NCBI GenBank assembly: GCA_020849295.1
Contig: JADLGN010000054.1
Location: forward strand, 1 to 64,000
DNA length: 64,000 nt
Direction of reading: 5' to 3'
DNA from: Bacteroidia bacterium
GTDB lineage: Bacteria; Bacteroidota; Bacteroidia; NS11-12g; UBA9320
In this document: positions 35,777-47,132 of the stretch, piece after piece
Position numbering within the stretch: the first letter of the stretch is position 1
Layout of the letters: the number at the start of each line of letters is the position of its first letter
The notes under the pieces: generated by a model
What the model saw: only the letters and a program-made list of their open reading frames with translations
Told to the model about the DNA's origin: nothing
Databases searched by the model: none
Made by a program: the position numbers and the translations under genes

Positions 35777-36328
35777 ATGGAAAGACCGCAGGAAGATTTT
35801 AAGTGGTATGTTGTTAGGGCTATCAGCGGAAAAGAACGCAAAGTGAAGGCAATTATAGAGTCTGAATTAATGCGTGAAAAACTTAGCCAGTATGTACCAA
35901 CTATTCTTATTCCTATGGAGAAGGTTTATGAAATTAAAAACGGTAAAAAATCTTCTAAAGAAAAAAATTTTTATCCCGGGTACATTTTGATAAATGCTTT
36001 ATTAATTGGAGAAGTTGTCCCTGTGATAAAATCAATTAATGGAGTGGTTGGGTTTTTAGGAACACACGGCGAACCAACACCATTAAGGCAATCAGAAGTT
36101 AATAGAATACTTGGAGCAGTAGATGAAAGTAACGAAAAAGGCGAATCAAATGTTGAACCATTTATAATAGGTGAATTTGTTAATGTTATAGATGGTCCAT
36201 TTAACGGTTTTAGCGGTGTAATAGAGGAAATAAACGAAGAAAAGAAAAAACTAAAAGTAATGGTTAAGATTTTCGGTAGAAAAACTCCATTAGAATTAAA
36301 TTATATACAAGTACAAAAAGAACAATAA
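35777..36328 (+). CDS. nusG: Transcription termination/antitermination factor NusG
   Basis: NusG binds RNA polymerase and couples it to the ribosome or Rho. The 183-residue protein has the N-terminal NGN domain ('KWYVVRAISGKERKVKAIIE', 'FYPGYILINA') and a C-terminal KOW domain ('DGPFNGFSGVIEEIN'). It is 6 nt upstream of rplK. Confidence 0.97.
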   Translation: MERPQEDFKWYVVRAISGKERKVKAIIESELMREKLSQYVPTILIPMEKVYEIKNGKKSSKEKNFYPGYILINALLIGEVVPVIKSINGVVGFLGTHGEPTPLRQSEVNRILGAVDESNEKGESNVEPFIIGEFVNVIDGPFNGFSGVIEEINEEKKKLKVMVKIFGRKTPLELNYIQVQKEQ

Positions 36329-36334
36329 GAAATA

Positions 36335-36766
36335 ATGGCAAAGGAAATATCAGGTTATGTAAAATTACAGGTTAAGGGAGGTCAAGCAAATCCTGCCCCA
36401 CCTATTGGTCCTGCTTTAGGTTCAAAAGGTGTGAACATTATGGAATTTTGCAAACAATTTAATGCACGAACTCAAGATAGACTAGGCAAAGTATTACCGG
36501 TAATTATTACCGTATACGTGGACAAGTCATTTGAATTTATTATTAAAACTCCACCAGTTGCAGTACAGTTGCTTGATGCGTCAAAAGTACAAAAAGGATC
36601 TGACCAGCCAAATCGTAAAAGAGTAGGAACTGTAACATGGGAACAAATTAAAAAAATTGCAGAAGAAAAAATGCCTGACTTAAATTGCTTTACAGTTGAC
36701 TCTGCAATGACAATGGTTGCTGGTACAGCACGAAGTATGGGAATAAGTATTACAGGTGATAAATAA
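36335..36766 (+). CDS. rplK: 50S ribosomal protein L11
   Basis: L11 forms the GTPase-associated centre with 23S rRNA. The 143-residue protein has '[33 protein letters not shown]' and the rRNA-binding C-terminal domain ending '[10 protein letters not shown]'. It is full length and in the usual place between nusG and rplA. Confidence 0.98.
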   Translation: MAKEISGYVKLQVKGGQANPAPPIGPALGSKGVNIMEFCKQFNARTQDRLGKVLPVIITVYVDKSFEFIIKTPPVAVQLLDASKVQKGSDQPNRKRVGTVTWEQIKKIAEEKMPDLNCFTVDSAMTMVAGTARSMGISITGDK

Positions 36767-36797
36767 TTAAGACTCCGATAATTTAATATTTTAAAAA

Positions 36798-37487
36798 ATG
36801 AAGGTTACAAAAAACAGAAAATCAGTTTTAACAAAATACGATAAAACAAAATCATACAGTTTAAAAGAGGCAACTCAAATTGTAAAAGATATATCATTTA
36901 CAAAATTTGATTCGTCAGTTGATATTGATGTAAAATTAGGAGTAGATCCACGTCAGGCAAACCAAATGGTGCGTGGCAGTGTTTCTTTACCTCACGGTAC
37001 CGGTAAGCAAATAAAAGTATTAGTACTCTGTACTCCTGATAAAGAAGAAGAAGCCAAAGCGGCAGGTGCTGATTTTGTTGGATTAGATGATTATATCGAA
37101 AAAATTTCAGGAGGCTGGGTTGATGTTGATGTAATTATTACAATGCCAAGTATAATGGGAAAATTAGGAAAATTAGGAAAAATTTTAGGTCCAAGAAACT
37201 TAATGCCAAATCCTAAAACAGGCACGGTTACTATTGAAATTGGTAAAGCCGTACAAGCTACAAAAGCAGGTAAAATTGATTTTAAAGTTGACAAAACAGG
37301 AATAATTCATACCTCAGTAGGCAAAACAAGTTTTAATCCTGATAAAATATTTGAAAATGCCAAAGAAGTTTTAGACACAATAGTAAAATTAAAACCAACA
37401 TCGTCAAAAGGAACATATATGAAAGGGATTACATTGTCAAGTACAATGAGTCCAGGTATAAAAATTGACGTAAAATCAGTTATATAA
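36798..37487 (+). CDS. rplA: 50S ribosomal protein L1
   Basis: L1 forms the mobile L1 stalk at the E site. The 229-residue protein contains '[34 protein letters not shown]' and '[21 protein letters not shown]', both hallmarks. It may bind its own mRNA in other bacteria; I did not identify such a site in the 31-nt gap upstream. Confidence 0.98.
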   Translation: MKVTKNRKSVLTKYDKTKSYSLKEATQIVKDISFTKFDSSVDIDVKLGVDPRQANQMVRGSVSLPHGTGKQIKVLVLCTPDKEEEAKAAGADFVGLDDYIEKISGGWVDVDVIITMPSIMGKLGKLGKILGPRNLMPNPKTGTVTIEIGKAVQATKAGKIDFKVDKTGIIHTSVGKTSFNPDKIFENAKEVLDTIVKLKPTSSKGTYMKGITLSSTMSPGIKIDVKSVI

Positions 37488-37505
37488 TAGTAAAATAAAA
37501 CAGAA

Positions 37506-38027
37506 ATGACTAAAGAAGAAAAAAATCAGGTTATAAACGAGCTTTCAGAATATTTCTCAAACTACAAATTTGTATATTTAGCAGATGCTTCAGGCATGAC
37601 TGCTATTGACACAAATAAAATGAGAAGAGTGTTTTTTAACAAAAACATAAAAATGAAAGTAGCAAAAAATACTTTGATTATAAAAGCTCTTGAAAGATCA
37701 AATGTAGATTTTAAAGAACTAAAAGATACGCTTAAAGGTTCTACAGCTTTACTCTTTTCAGAAAATGCAAAAGATGCTGCTAAAGCAATTATTGAATATA
37801 GAAAAAAAGGAGTAAAACCTCTATTAAAAGGTGCATATATTGACACTGATGTATTTGTAGGTAATGACAAACTTGAAGTGTTAAATAACCTGAAAAGCAA
37901 AGAAGATTTAATTGGCGATGTGATAGCAATATTACAATCACCGGCAAAGAATGTAATTTCAGCATTAAAATCAGGCGGAGGCAAACTTGCTGGAATTATT
38001 AAAACATTATCAGAAAAAGAAAGTTAA
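37506..38027 (+). CDS. rplJ: 50S ribosomal protein L10
   Basis: L10 anchors the L7/L12 stalk. The 173-residue protein has 'LSEYFSNYKFVYLADASGMTA', 'KMKVAKNTLIIKALE' and a C-terminal helix 'LKSGGGKLAGIIKTLSEKES' for L7/L12 dimers. Only 18 nt separate it from rplA, so the long L10 leader known from E. coli is absent. Confidence 0.97.
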   Translation: MTKEEKNQVINELSEYFSNYKFVYLADASGMTAIDTNKMRRVFFNKNIKMKVAKNTLIIKALERSNVDFKELKDTLKGSTALLFSENAKDAAKAIIEYRKKGVKPLLKGAYIDTDVFVGNDKLEVLNNLKSKEDLIGDVIAILQSPAKNVISALKSGGGKLAGIIKTLSEKES

Positions 38028-38068
38028 AAAATTAATAAAAAAATAATCATAAAATAAAATAATCAGAA

Positions 38069-38455
38069 ATGGCAGACTTAAAAGCATTTGCAGAACAATT
38101 GGTTAATTTAACCGTAAAAGAAGTAAACGAACTAGCTTCAATTTTAAAAGATGAGTACGGAATTGAACCTGCAGCAGCAGCAGCTATAGCAGTAGCAGCA
38201 CCAGCAGGTGGAGCTGGCGATTCTGGTGCAGCAGCAGCAGAACAAACAGAATTTACTGTAATATTAAAAAGTGCAGGACCATCAAAATTAAACGTGGTTA
38301 AAACTGTAAAAGATATTACAGGATTAGGACTTAAAGAAGCTAAAGACTTAGTTGACGGGGCTCCTAAAGAGGTAAAAGCCAATATTTCAAAAGATGAAGC
38401 TGAGCTTATCAAATCGAAATTGGTTGAAGCCGGAGCTGAAGTTGAGCTTAAGTAA
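38069..38455 (+). CDS. rplL: 50S ribosomal protein L7/L12
   Basis: This 128-residue stalk protein recruits translation GTPases. The N-terminal dimerisation helices ('[25 protein letters not shown]') are followed by an Ala-rich hinge and the C-terminal domain ('[37 protein letters not shown]'). A GC-rich hairpin follows before rpoB. The 121-residue minus-strand ORF here is its shadow. Confidence 0.98.
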   Translation: MADLKAFAEQLVNLTVKEVNELASILKDEYGIEPAAAAAIAVAAPAGGAGDSGAAAAEQTEFTVILKSAGPSKLNVVKTVKDITGLGLKEAKDLVDGAPKEVKANISKDEAELIKSKLVEAGAEVELK

Positions 38456-38479
38456 ATTCAATTTGAATTTTTGAATGAT

Positions 38480-38504
38480 AGACCCCGGAGAAATCCGAGG
38501 GTCT
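38480..38504 (+). terminator. GAAA-loop hairpin between rplL and rpoB
   Basis: AGACCCCGGA and TCCGAGGGTCT pair around a GAAA tetraloop, with one bulged base. The following sequence is not a clean U-tract, so it is likely an attenuator or RNA-processing signal that lowers rpoBC expression relative to rplL, rather than a full stop. Confidence 0.7.
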
Positions 38505-38552
38505 GTCCTTGTTTATATATATTTTATTTTTAAATTTTAAATTTTTAAAAAA

Positions 38553-41500
38553 TTGTCAAAATACATCATTCCAACCGATAGAATTAATTTTGCAAAAATC
38601 GAAAAAATAATAGACTATCCTGATTTTCTTGATATTCAATTAAAGTCGTTTGCAGAATTTTTTCAGTTAGAAACATCTTCTGAAAACAGAAAAAATGAGG
38701 GTTTATTTAAGGTATTTGCCGAAAATTTCCCTATTACAGACACAAGAAATATTTTTGTTCTTGAGTTTCTTGATTATTTCATAGACCCTCCAAGATACAA
38801 TATTGAAGAGTGTATTGAAAGAGGTCTTACTTATGCAGTTCCATTAAAAGCAAAATTAAAATTGTCTTGTAACGATATTGAACACGAAGATTTTGAAACA
38901 ATAATTCAAGACGTTTATCTTGGACCAATTCCATACATGACTCCAAGAGGTACTTTTATTATAAACGGTGCTGAGAGAGTGATAGTATCTCAACTTCACC
39001 GCTCACCGGGAGTATTTTTTGGGCAAACATATCACACAAACGGCACAAAATTGTACTCAGCTCGTATTATACCATTTAAGGGTAGCTGGATTGAGTTTGC
39101 AACAGATGTAAACAATGTGATGTATGCATATATTGACCGTAAAAAGAAATTCCCAGTTACTACTTTGTTAAGAGCCATTGGTTTTGAAACTGATAAAGAC
39201 ATATTGGATATTTTTGGTCTTGCAGAAGAAGTAAAGGTAAGTAAATCAGGACTTAAAAAACTTGTTGGCAGAAAACTGGCAGCAAGAGTTTTAAGAAGTT
39301 GGATTGAAGATTTTGTTGATGAAGATACTGGAGAGGTAGTTTCTATTGAAAGAAACGAAATAATAATAGAACGAGATACGATAATTGAAGATAAGCATAT
39401 AGATGATATTATTGATGCTGGTGTAAAAACTATTATACTTACTAAAGAAGATGACAATAAAAATGATTTTGCAATTATTCAAAATACATTACAAAAAGAC
39501 ACTTCTAATTCAGGAAAAGAAGCTGTAGAACATATTTACCGCCAGTTAAGAAATACTGACCCACCTGATGAAGAAACTGCAAGAGGCATAATTGAAAGAT
39601 TATTCTTTTCTGATAAAAGATATGACTTAGGTGATGTTGGAAGATACAGAATTAATAAAAAATTAGAACTTGATATTCCAATGGATACAAAAGTTCTTAC
39701 AAAACAAGATATTATTTCAATCATCAAATTTTTGATTGATTTAAGTAATTCAAGAGCTGATGTTGATGATATTGACCACTTAAGTAACAGAAGAGTACGT
39801 ACCGTTGGCGAGCAATTATATTCTCAATTTGGTGTAGGATTGGCAAGAATGGCAAGAACTATACGCGAAAGAATGAATATAAGAGATAATGAAGTATTCA
39901 CTCCTACTGATTTGATTAATGCAAGAACTCTTGCATCGGTTATTAATTCATTTTTTGGAACAAATCAATTGTCTCAATTTATGGATCAAACAAATCCGCT
40001 TGCAGAAATTACTCACAAAAGACGTATGTCAGCATTAGGACCCGGCGGTCTTTCACGAGAAAGAGCCGGATTTGAAGTAAGAGACGTACATTATACCCAC
40101 TACGGTAGGCTATGTACTATTGAAACACCTGAAGGACCAAATATCGGATTGATTTCTTCGCTTGCTGTTCATGCAAAAATTAACTCACTTGGGTTTATTG
40201 AAACTCCATACAGAAAAGTATCAAATGGAAAAGTTGAAATAAATAATGCTGTCGAATATTTAAGTGCTGAAGAAGAAGATGGAAAAACTATAGCTCAGGC
40301 AAATGCCGAAATTGACAAAGAAGGTAATTTTTTAACCAATGATATTAAAGCAAGATTTGAAGGAGATTACCCATTAGTAAGTGCAGACAAGCTTGAATAT
40401 ATGGATGTAGCACCAAATCAGATTGTATCAATTGCTGCATCATTAATTCCGTTTTTAGAGCATGACGACGCAAACAGAGCTTTAATGGGTTCAAACATGC
40501 AGCGTCAGGCAGTTCCACTTTTCAAACCAGAAGCGCCTATAGTTGGAACAGGTTTAGAAAAAAGAGTAGCATTAGATTCAAGAACTCTTACACTTGCAGA
40601 AGGAGATGGTATTGTTGAATATGTAGATTCTAAAGAAATTAAAATCAGATATAATTTTACTGAAGAAATGGAACTAGTTACGTTTGGAGGTGAAGTAAAA
40701 TCATACAGTCTTATTAAATTTAGCAGAACTAACCAAAATACTACTATTAATTTAAGACCAATAGTAAGAAAAGGTCAGAGAGTAAAAAAAGGTGATGTTT
40801 TGGTTGAAGGATATGCAACTGAAAATGGAGAATTGGCATTAGGGAGAAACCTTATGGTTGCATTTATGCCATGGCAAGGATATAATTTTGAAGATGCTAT
40901 TGTAATTTCTGAAAAAGTAGTTAAAGACGATTATTTTACATCATTGCACATTACAGAATATAGTTTAGAGGTAAGAGATACAAAAAGAGGCGAAGAAGAA
41001 TTGACCAATGATATTCCTAATGTTAGTGAAGAAGCAACAAAAAATCTTGACGAAAATGGGTTAATTAGAATAGGTGCAAGAGTAAAAGAAGGAGATATAC
41101 TTATTGGAAAAATAACTCCTAAGGGTGAAACAGAGCCTTCTCCTGAAGAAAAATTATTAAGAGCTATTTTTGGAGACAAAGCCGGCGATGTAAAAGATGC
41201 ATCTTACAAAGCTCCTCCTAGTACAGAAGGTATTATAATTGATAAAAAATTATTTACCAGAACAAAAAAGGATAAGAATATTAAGGCTGAAGAAAAAAGT
41301 CAATTGAATAAAATTGATGCTGAATATGAGAAAAATTTAGGCAAAATAAAATCTATATTAATTGATAAAATATTTAAGGTTGTTAATGGTAAAACTTCGC
41401 AAGGTGTGTCAAATGTATATGGTGAAGACGTAATTTCTAAAGGCACTAAATTTACCATGAAAAATTTAAGTGAAGTTGATTTTAGTATTGTTTCATATAG

Positions 41501-42365
41501 TAATTGGACTACTGATGCAGAAAAAAATGCAATGATTGTTCAGATTTTTAACAACTATAAGTTAAAGCACAATGAAATTACTACTGATTACAAGCGAAAA
41601 TATTATGCAATAAGTGTAGGAGATGAACTACCCGCCGGAATTCTTAAAATGGCGAAAGTATATATTGCACATAAGAGAAAACTTAAAGTTGGAGATAAAA
41701 TGGCAGGTCGTCATGGAAACAAAGGTATTGTAGCCAGAATAGTGCCTGAGGAAGATATGCCATTTTTAGAAGATGGAACTCCTGTAGATATAGTTCTTAA
41801 TCCATTGGGTGTACCGTCGAGGATGAATTTAGGTCAAATTTACGAAACCGTTTTAGGCTGGGCAGGTAAACAATTAGGGTTAAAATTTTCAACACCAATA
41901 TTTGATGGAGCAACTGAAAAGGAAATTAGCGATTATATAGAACAAGCAAATATTCCTAAATGGGGCTATACCAATTTATACAATGGATTAACAGGTGAAA
42001 AATTTGACCAGAAAACCACAGTAGGTATAATATATATGCTTAAATTAGGTCACCTTGTAGATGACAAAATGCACGCTCGAAGCATAGGACCATACTCACT
42101 TATTACACAACAGCCACTTGGAGGTAAAGCTCAGTTTGGAGGTCAAAGATTTGGAGAAATGGAGGTATGGGCATTAGAAGCATTTGGGGCATCTAATATT
42201 TTGCGAGAAATTTTAACCATTAAATCTGATGATATTATTGGTCGTGCAAAAGCTTATGAAGCAATTGTAAAAGGTGATAATTTAGGAGAACCTGGCATCC
42301 CAGAATCTTTCAATGTACTTGTACATGAATTAAGAGGACTTGGTTTAGATGTAACTTTTGAATAA
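38553..42365 (+). CDS. rpoB: DNA-directed RNA polymerase beta subunit
   Basis: This is the catalytic-core beta subunit, 1270 residues and full length. The rifampicin pocket region '[36 protein letters not shown]' keeps the wild-type Asp, His and Ser that are usually changed in resistant mutants. 'GRHGNKGIV' and the C-terminal '[24 protein letters not shown]' are conserved. The start is TTG, giving '[16 protein letters not shown]'; no ATG fits better. It follows the rplL hairpin and precedes rpoC by 24 nt. Confidence 0.99.
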   Translation: MSKYIIPTDRINFAKIEKIIDYPDFLDIQLKSFAEFFQLETSSENRKNEGLFKVFAENFPITDTRNIFVLEFLDYFIDPPRYNIEECIERGLTYAVPLKAKLKLSCNDIEHEDFETIIQDVYLGPIPYMTPRGTFIINGAERVIVSQLHRSPGVFFGQTYHTNGTKLYSARIIPFKGSWIEFATDVNNVMYAYIDRKKKFPVTTLLRAIGFETDKDILDIFGLAEEVKVSKSGLKKLVGRKLAARVLRSWIEDFVDEDTGEVVSIERNEIIIERDTIIEDKHIDDIIDAGVKTIILTKEDDNKNDFAIIQNTLQKDTSNSGKEAVEHIYRQLRNTDPPDEETARGIIERLFFSDKRYDLGDVGRYRINKKLELDIPMDTKVLTKQDIISIIKFLIDLSNSRADVDDIDHLSNRRVRTVGEQLYSQFGVGLARMARTIRERMNIRDNEVFTPTDLINARTLASVINSFFGTNQLSQFMDQTNPLAEITHKRRMSALGPGGLSRERAGFEVRDVHYTHYGRLCTIETPEGPNIGLISSLAVHAKINSLGFIETPYRKVSNGKVEINNAVEYLSAEEEDGKTIAQANAEIDKEGNFLTNDIKARFEGDYPLVSADKLEYMDVAPNQIVSIAASLIPFLEHDDANRALMGSNMQRQAVPLFKPEAPIVGTGLEKRVALDSRTLTLAEGDGIVEYVDSKEIKIRYNFTEEMELVTFGGEVKSYSLIKFSRTNQNTTINLRPIVRKGQRVKKGDVLVEGYATENGELALGRNLMVAFMPWQGYNFEDAIVISEKVVKDDYFTSLHITEYSLEVRDTKRGEEELTNDIPNVSEEATKNLDENGLIRIGARVKEGDILIGKITPKGETEPSPEEKLLRAIFGDKAGDVKDASYKAPPSTEGIIIDKKLFTRTKKDKNIKAEEKSQLNKIDAEYEKNLGKIKSILIDKIFKVVNGKTSQGVSNVYGEDVISKGTKFTMKNLSEVDFSIVSYSNWTTDAEKNAMIVQIFNNYKLKHNEITTDYKRKYYAISVGDELPAGILKMAKVYIAHKRKLKVGDKMAGRHGNKGIVARIVPEEDMPFLEDGTPVDIVLNPLGVPSRMNLGQIYETVLGWAGKQLGLKFSTPIFDGATEKEISDYIEQANIPKWGYTNLYNGLTGEKFDQKTTVGIIYMLKLGHLVDDKMHARSIGPYSLITQQPLGGKAQFGGQRFGEMEVWALEAFGASNILREILTIKSDDIIGRAKAYEAIVKGDNLGEPGIPESFNVLVHELRGLGLDVTFE

Positions 42366-42389
42366 TTTAAAATTATAATTAAAAAAAAC

Positions 42390-45300
42390 ATGTCATTCAA
42401 CAAAAAAGATTTAAAACTTAAAAGTAATTTTACACAAATAAGAATTGGTCTTACTTCGCCCGAGACAGTGTTACAACGTTCATTTGGAGAAGTAATAAAA
42501 CCTGAAACAATAAACTATCGTTCATACAAACCAGAAATGGGAGGACTTTTTTGTGAACGAATTTTTGGACCTGTTAAAGATTACGAATGTCATTGCGGCA
42601 AATACAAAAGAATACGCTATAAAGGTATTGTTTGCGATAGATGCGGAGTAGAAGTTACAGAGAAAAAAGTTCGTCGCGAAAGAATGGGACATATTGAATT
42701 GGTAGTACCAGTAGCGCATATTTGGTATTTCCGTTCTTTGCCTAACAAAATAGGTTATCTGCTTGGACTACCTACAAAAAAACTCGACATGCTTATTTAT
42801 TACGAAAGGTATGTTGTAATTCAAGCAGGAATTAAAGCTCAAGATGGTGTTAACTACCTTGATTTTCTTACAGAAGAAGAGTATATTGATATACTTGACA
42901 CACTGCCTAAAGAAAATTATTATCTCGATGATAAAGACCCAAATAAATTTATTGCCAAAATGGGTGGTGATGCAATTTGGGAGCTACTTTCGAGAATTAA
43001 CCTTGCAGAACTGTCTTATCAGTTACGTCATCAAGCAGCAAACGAAACATCACAACAAAGAAAGCAAGAGGCATTAAAAAGATTAAAGGTAATTAACAGT
43101 TTCATCAACTCAAACAACAAATATGAAAATCGTCCTGAATGGATGATAATGAAAATGTTGCCTGTAATTCCACCAGAATTAAGACCACTTGTGCCTTTAG
43201 AAGGAGGCAGATTTGCAACATCTGACCTAAATGATTTGTACAGAAGAGTAATTATTAGAAATAATCGTTTAAAAAGATTAATTGAAATAAAAGCACCTGA
43301 AGTAATTTTAAGAAATGAAAAAAGAATGCTTCAAGAGTCAGTAGATTCTTTGCTTGACAATACAAGACGTGCAAATGCCGTAAAATCTGAAGGTAATAGA
43401 CCTTTAAAATCTTTAAGTGATATGCTTAAAGGAAAACAAGGACGTTTCCGCCAGAATTTATTAGGTAAAAGGGTAGATTATTCAGGTCGTTCAGTAATTG
43501 TGGTGGGTCCATCATTAAAACTTAATGAGTGTGGAATTCCTAAGGGAATGGCAGCAGAATTATTCAAACCTTTTATTATCAGAAGACTTATTGACAGAGG
43601 TATTGTTAAAACAGTAAAATCTGCTAAAAAAATTGTTGACAGAAAAGACCCTGTAATTTGGGAAATATTAGAAAATATACTCAAGGGACATCCTGTATTA
43701 TTAAACCGTGCTCCTACACTTCATAGATTAGGTATTCAGGCATTTCAACCAAAACTTGTAGAAGGAAAAGCAATTCAACTACACCCGCTAACTTGTACAG
43801 GTTTTAACGCTGACTTTGATGGAGACCAAATGGCTGTTCACGTGCCACTTGGTAATGCTGCAATTCTTGAAGCACAACTTCTTATGCTTGCTCCTCATAA
43901 TATATTGAACCCTGCTAATGGTGCACCAATAGCAGTACCATCGCAAGACATGGTTCTTGGTCTTTATTATATGACTAAAATAAGAAAAAGTACAAAAGAT
44001 GAAAAAGTAAAAGGAGAAGGAATGACATTTTATTCTGATGAAGAAGTAAACATAGCATTCAATGAAGGTAGAATTGATCTGCATGCTTCTATTAAAATAA
44101 AAACAAATATTCGCGAAAACAAAGAAATAGTTGAAAAAATTATTGAAACTTCTGTTGGTAGAGTATTGTTTAATCAAATTGTTCCTAAAGAAATTGGGTT
44201 TTTAAATGTTGAACTAACTAAAAAATCATTAAGAGGTATTATAAATGAAATGATAAAAATATCAGGAGTTGCTGTAACTGCTGATTTTCTTGATAACATT
44301 AAAGCACTTGGATTCAGATTTTCATTCAAAGGCGGATTGTCATTCAACATTTCTGATATTCCTGTTCCTGACGAAAAAGAAGATTTAGTATTAAAAGCTA
44401 AAGAAGAAGTAGAAGAAGTATGGAACAATTATAACAATGGTTTTATCACTAACAATGAAAGATATAATCAGGTAATTGATATCTGGACAAGAGTAAACAA
44501 TAAAGTATCAGATGCTCTAATCAAAAAATTAATTTCAGATAATCAAGGATTCAATCCTATCTATATGATGCTAGACTCAGGTGCGAGAGGTTCAAAAGAA
44601 CAAATTAGGCAGTTGGGCGGTATGAGAGGTCTTATGGCAAAACCACAGAAAAAAGTTGGTGGTGGCGGTGGAGAAATTATTGAAAATCCGATTTTATCAA
44701 ACTTTAAAAACGGACTTTCTGTACTTGAATATTTTATTTCTACACACGGTGCTCGAAAAGGATTGGCTGACACTGCTCTTAAAACAGCTGATGCTGGATA
44801 TCTTACCCGTAGGCTTCATGATGTAGCACAAGATATTGTAATTTCAATTGATGATTGTAATACGCTCCGCGGTATAGAAATGAGTGCTCTTAAAGACAAT
44901 GAAGAAGTTGTAGAAACACTATATGAAAGAATTCTTGGCAGAACATGTCTTTACGATATAATTGACCCACTTTCTGGTGAATTAATATGCCCAGCCGGTA
45001 GTGAACTTAATGAAGATATTTGCGATCTAATAGAAAACTCGCCAATTGAAACTGTTGAGATCAGATCGGTTTTAACTTGCGAATCAAAAACCGGAGTATG
45101 TGTAAAATGCTATGGAAGAAATCTGGCTACAGGAAGAATTGTTCAAACCGGAGAATCAGTAGGTGTTATTGCCGCGCAATCTATCGGAGAGCCGGGAACA
45201 CAGCTTACACTTAGAACTTTCCATACTGGGGGTGCTGCATCTGGTATAGCATCTGAATCTACATTATTTGCAAAATTCAAGGGTAAATTAGAATTTGATG

Positions 45301-46688
45301 GAATTAAAACAGTTAAAACTACAAATGATGAAGGTGAATCTATAGTAGTAGTTATCGGTCGTTCAGGCGAAATACGAATAATGGACGAAAATGATAGCGA
45401 TCCTATTATCACTATGAATATCCCTTATGGGGCACATTTGATGGTTGAAAACGGGCAAAAAATAAACAAAGGTGATTCAATTTGTAAGTGGGACCCATTT
45501 AATGCAGTTATTGTAAGTGACGAACCTGGTAAAATTGTTTATAAAGATGTTGTTGACGGATTGACATACAGAGAGGAAATTGATGAACAAACCGGACACG
45601 TTGAAAAACTTATGATAGAAAGTAAGGATAAAAAATTAATTCCTTCTCTTCATATTTTAGGCAAAGGTGACGATTTGGTAAGGGAATTTAATCTACCGGT
45701 TGGTGCACATATAGTTGTTGAAAACGGAGAAAAAATTAAAGCAGGTAAAATACTTGTTAAAATTCCGAGAACATTAGGAAAAACAAGTGACATCACCGGT
45801 GGGTTACCAAGGGTTACAGAACTTTTTGAAGCGAGAAACCCATCAAACCCTGCAATAGTTTCAGAGATTGAAGGGATAGTTCAATATGGTGGAATTAAAC
45901 GCGGTAACCGAGAAATTACAATAGAACCAAAAGATGGTTTAAAGAAGAGATATTTAGTTCCTCTTTCAAAACACATATTAGTACAAGATGGCGATTTTAT
46001 AAAAGCCGGATATCCACTATCAGATGGAGCAATTACACCACAAGATATTTTAAGCATACAAGGACCTGGAGCTGTACAACGCTATATTTTGAACGGTATT
46101 CAGGAAGTTTATCGTTTGCAAGGTGTAAAAATCAATGACAAACATATTGAAGTAATTGTCCGTCAGATGATGCAAAAAGTTCAAATTGTAGAACCGGGAG
46201 ATACCAAATTCCTTGAAGGAGAATATGTTGAAAAATATGAATTTAAGGAAGAAAATGACTGGATATATGACCAAAAAGTTGTAGTAGATGCTGGTGAAAG
46301 TATCAACATGAAACCCGGTCAAATAGTAAGCCTGCGTCGTTTGAGAGATGAAAATTCAACTCTAAGACGCCGTGATATGAAAGTTGTACAAGTTAGAGAT
46401 GCCGTTCCGGCAACTTCATCGCCAATTTTAATGGGAATAACTAGAGCTTCTTTAGGAACATACAGTTGGCTAAGTGCTGCTTCGTTCCAGGAAACTACTA
46501 AAGTACTTAATGAAGCTGCAATTGCAGGTAAAATAGACTTAATGCTTGGATTAAAAGAAAATGTAATAACAGGTCACTTAATTCCGGCAGGAACAGGTTT
46601 GAGAAATTACCAAAACATTGTTGTAGGCTCTCAAGAAGAATACGACTTACTTTTGGCTTCAAAAGAGAATGTTGAAGTTAACAATTAA
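42390..46688 (+). CDS. rpoC: DNA-directed RNA polymerase beta' subunit
   Basis: This 1432-residue protein contains the active-site '[15 protein letters not shown]', with the three Mg-binding aspartates. The N-terminal zinc site '[20 protein letters not shown]' and the second zinc site '[15 protein letters not shown]' are complete. The bridge and trigger helix region reads '[23 protein letters not shown]' and '[19 protein letters not shown]'. It is followed after 14 nt by a DUF3467 gene. Confidence 0.99.
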   Translation: MSFNKKDLKLKSNFTQIRIGLTSPETVLQRSFGEVIKPETINYRSYKPEMGGLFCERIFGPVKDYECHCGKYKRIRYKGIVCDRCGVEVTEKKVRRERMGHIELVVPVAHIWYFRSLPNKIGYLLGLPTKKLDMLIYYERYVVIQAGIKAQDGVNYLDFLTEEEYIDILDTLPKENYYLDDKDPNKFIAKMGGDAIWELLSRINLAELSYQLRHQAANETSQQRKQEALKRLKVINSFINSNNKYENRPEWMIMKMLPVIPPELRPLVPLEGGRFATSDLNDLYRRVIIRNNRLKRLIEIKAPEVILRNEKRMLQESVDSLLDNTRRANAVKSEGNRPLKSLSDMLKGKQGRFRQNLLGKRVDYSGRSVIVVGPSLKLNECGIPKGMAAELFKPFIIRRLIDRGIVKTVKSAKKIVDRKDPVIWEILENILKGHPVLLNRAPTLHRLGIQAFQPKLVEGKAIQLHPLTCTGFNADFDGDQMAVHVPLGNAAILEAQLLMLAPHNILNPANGAPIAVPSQDMVLGLYYMTKIRKSTKDEKVKGEGMTFYSDEEVNIAFNEGRIDLHASIKIKTNIRENKEIVEKIIETSVGRVLFNQIVPKEIGFLNVELTKKSLRGIINEMIKISGVAVTADFLDNIKALGFRFSFKGGLSFNISDIPVPDEKEDLVLKAKEEVEEVWNNYNNGFITNNERYNQVIDIWTRVNNKVSDALIKKLISDNQGFNPIYMMLDSGARGSKEQIRQLGGMRGLMAKPQKKVGGGGGEIIENPILSNFKNGLSVLEYFISTHGARKGLADTALKTADAGYLTRRLHDVAQDIVISIDDCNTLRGIEMSALKDNEEVVETLYERILGRTCLYDIIDPLSGELICPAGSELNEDICDLIENSPIETVEIRSVLTCESKTGVCVKCYGRNLATGRIVQTGESVGVIAAQSIGEPGTQLTLRTFHTGGAASGIASESTLFAKFKGKLEFDGIKTVKTTNDEGESIVVVIGRSGEIRIMDENDSDPIITMNIPYGAHLMVENGQKINKGDSICKWDPFNAVIVSDEPGKIVYKDVVDGLTYREEIDEQTGHVEKLMIESKDKKLIPSLHILGKGDDLVREFNLPVGAHIVVENGEKIKAGKILVKIPRTLGKTSDITGGLPRVTELFEARNPSNPAIVSEIEGIVQYGGIKRGNREITIEPKDGLKKRYLVPLSKHILVQDGDFIKAGYPLSDGAITPQDILSIQGPGAVQRYILNGIQEVYRLQGVKINDKHIEVIVRQMMQKVQIVEPGDTKFLEGEYVEKYEFKEENDWIYDQKVVVDAGESINMKPGQIVSLRRLRDENSTLRRRDMKVVQVRDAVPATSSPILMGITRASLGTYSWLSAASFQETTKVLNEAAIAGKIDLMLGLKENVITGHLIPAGTGLRNYQNIVVGSQEEYDLLLASKENVEVNN

Positions 46689-46702
46689 ATAATATCAAAA
46701 AA

Positions 46703-47020
46703 ATGTCAAACAAAGAACAAAAAGAAAATCAACTTGAGATAGAATTGTCTGAAGAAGTTTCAGAAGGTATTTATTCTAATTTAGCAATAATTTCACATTC
46801 TAATGCAGAATTTATTGTAGATTTTGCAAGAATTTTACCAGGAGTTCCAAAAGCAAAAGTTAAATCAAGAATAGTATTAATGCCACAACATGCCAAAAGA
46901 CTGCTAATGGCATTGAATGATAATATTTCAAAATTTGAAGATATGTTTGGCACAATTGAAGTTCATGAAGGGAAACAAGGTTTTCCAATGAATTTTGGCG
47001 GACCAATCGGAGAAGCTTAA
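46703..47020 (+). CDS. DUF3467 protein downstream of rpoC
   Basis: This is a small 105-residue protein of unknown function. 'YSNLAIISHSNAEFIVDFARILPG' and 'KSRIVLMPQHAKRLLMALNDNI' are the DUF3467 signature. It is 14 nt after rpoC and before a strong hairpin, so it is the last gene of the rpoBC transcript. Its steady association with rpoC in Bacteroidota suggests a role linked to transcription, but this is inference. Confidence 0.9.
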   Translation: MSNKEQKENQLEIELSEEVSEGIYSNLAIISHSNAEFIVDFARILPGVPKAKVKSRIVLMPQHAKRLLMALNDNISKFEDMFGTIEVHEGKQGFPMNFGGPIGEA

Positions 47021-47044
47021 AAATTTATTATAATTATCAAATTT

Positions 47045-47080
47045 AAAAAAGTAAGGTTAATTATTAATCTTACTTTTTTA
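47045..47080 (+). terminator. Terminator of the rpoBC-DUF3467 operon
   Basis: AAAAAAGTAAGGTTAA and TTAATCTTACTTTTTTA form a long stem (one G-T pair) around a 3-nt loop, with A-tract before and T-tract after. It is symmetrical and could stop transcription on both strands. Confidence 0.8.
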
Positions 47081-47132
47081 TTACACAATTTTTTAATAGG
47101 TTTGTTTATAATGTTCGGCTAATAACTGATAG

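Noticed and set aside
38047-38412. 121-residue minus-strand ORF
   Set aside because: It is the antisense shadow of the Ala-rich rplL gene.
43788-44177. 129-residue minus-strand ORF within rpoC
   Set aside because: It lies antisense to strongly conserved rpoC codons and lacks any motif.
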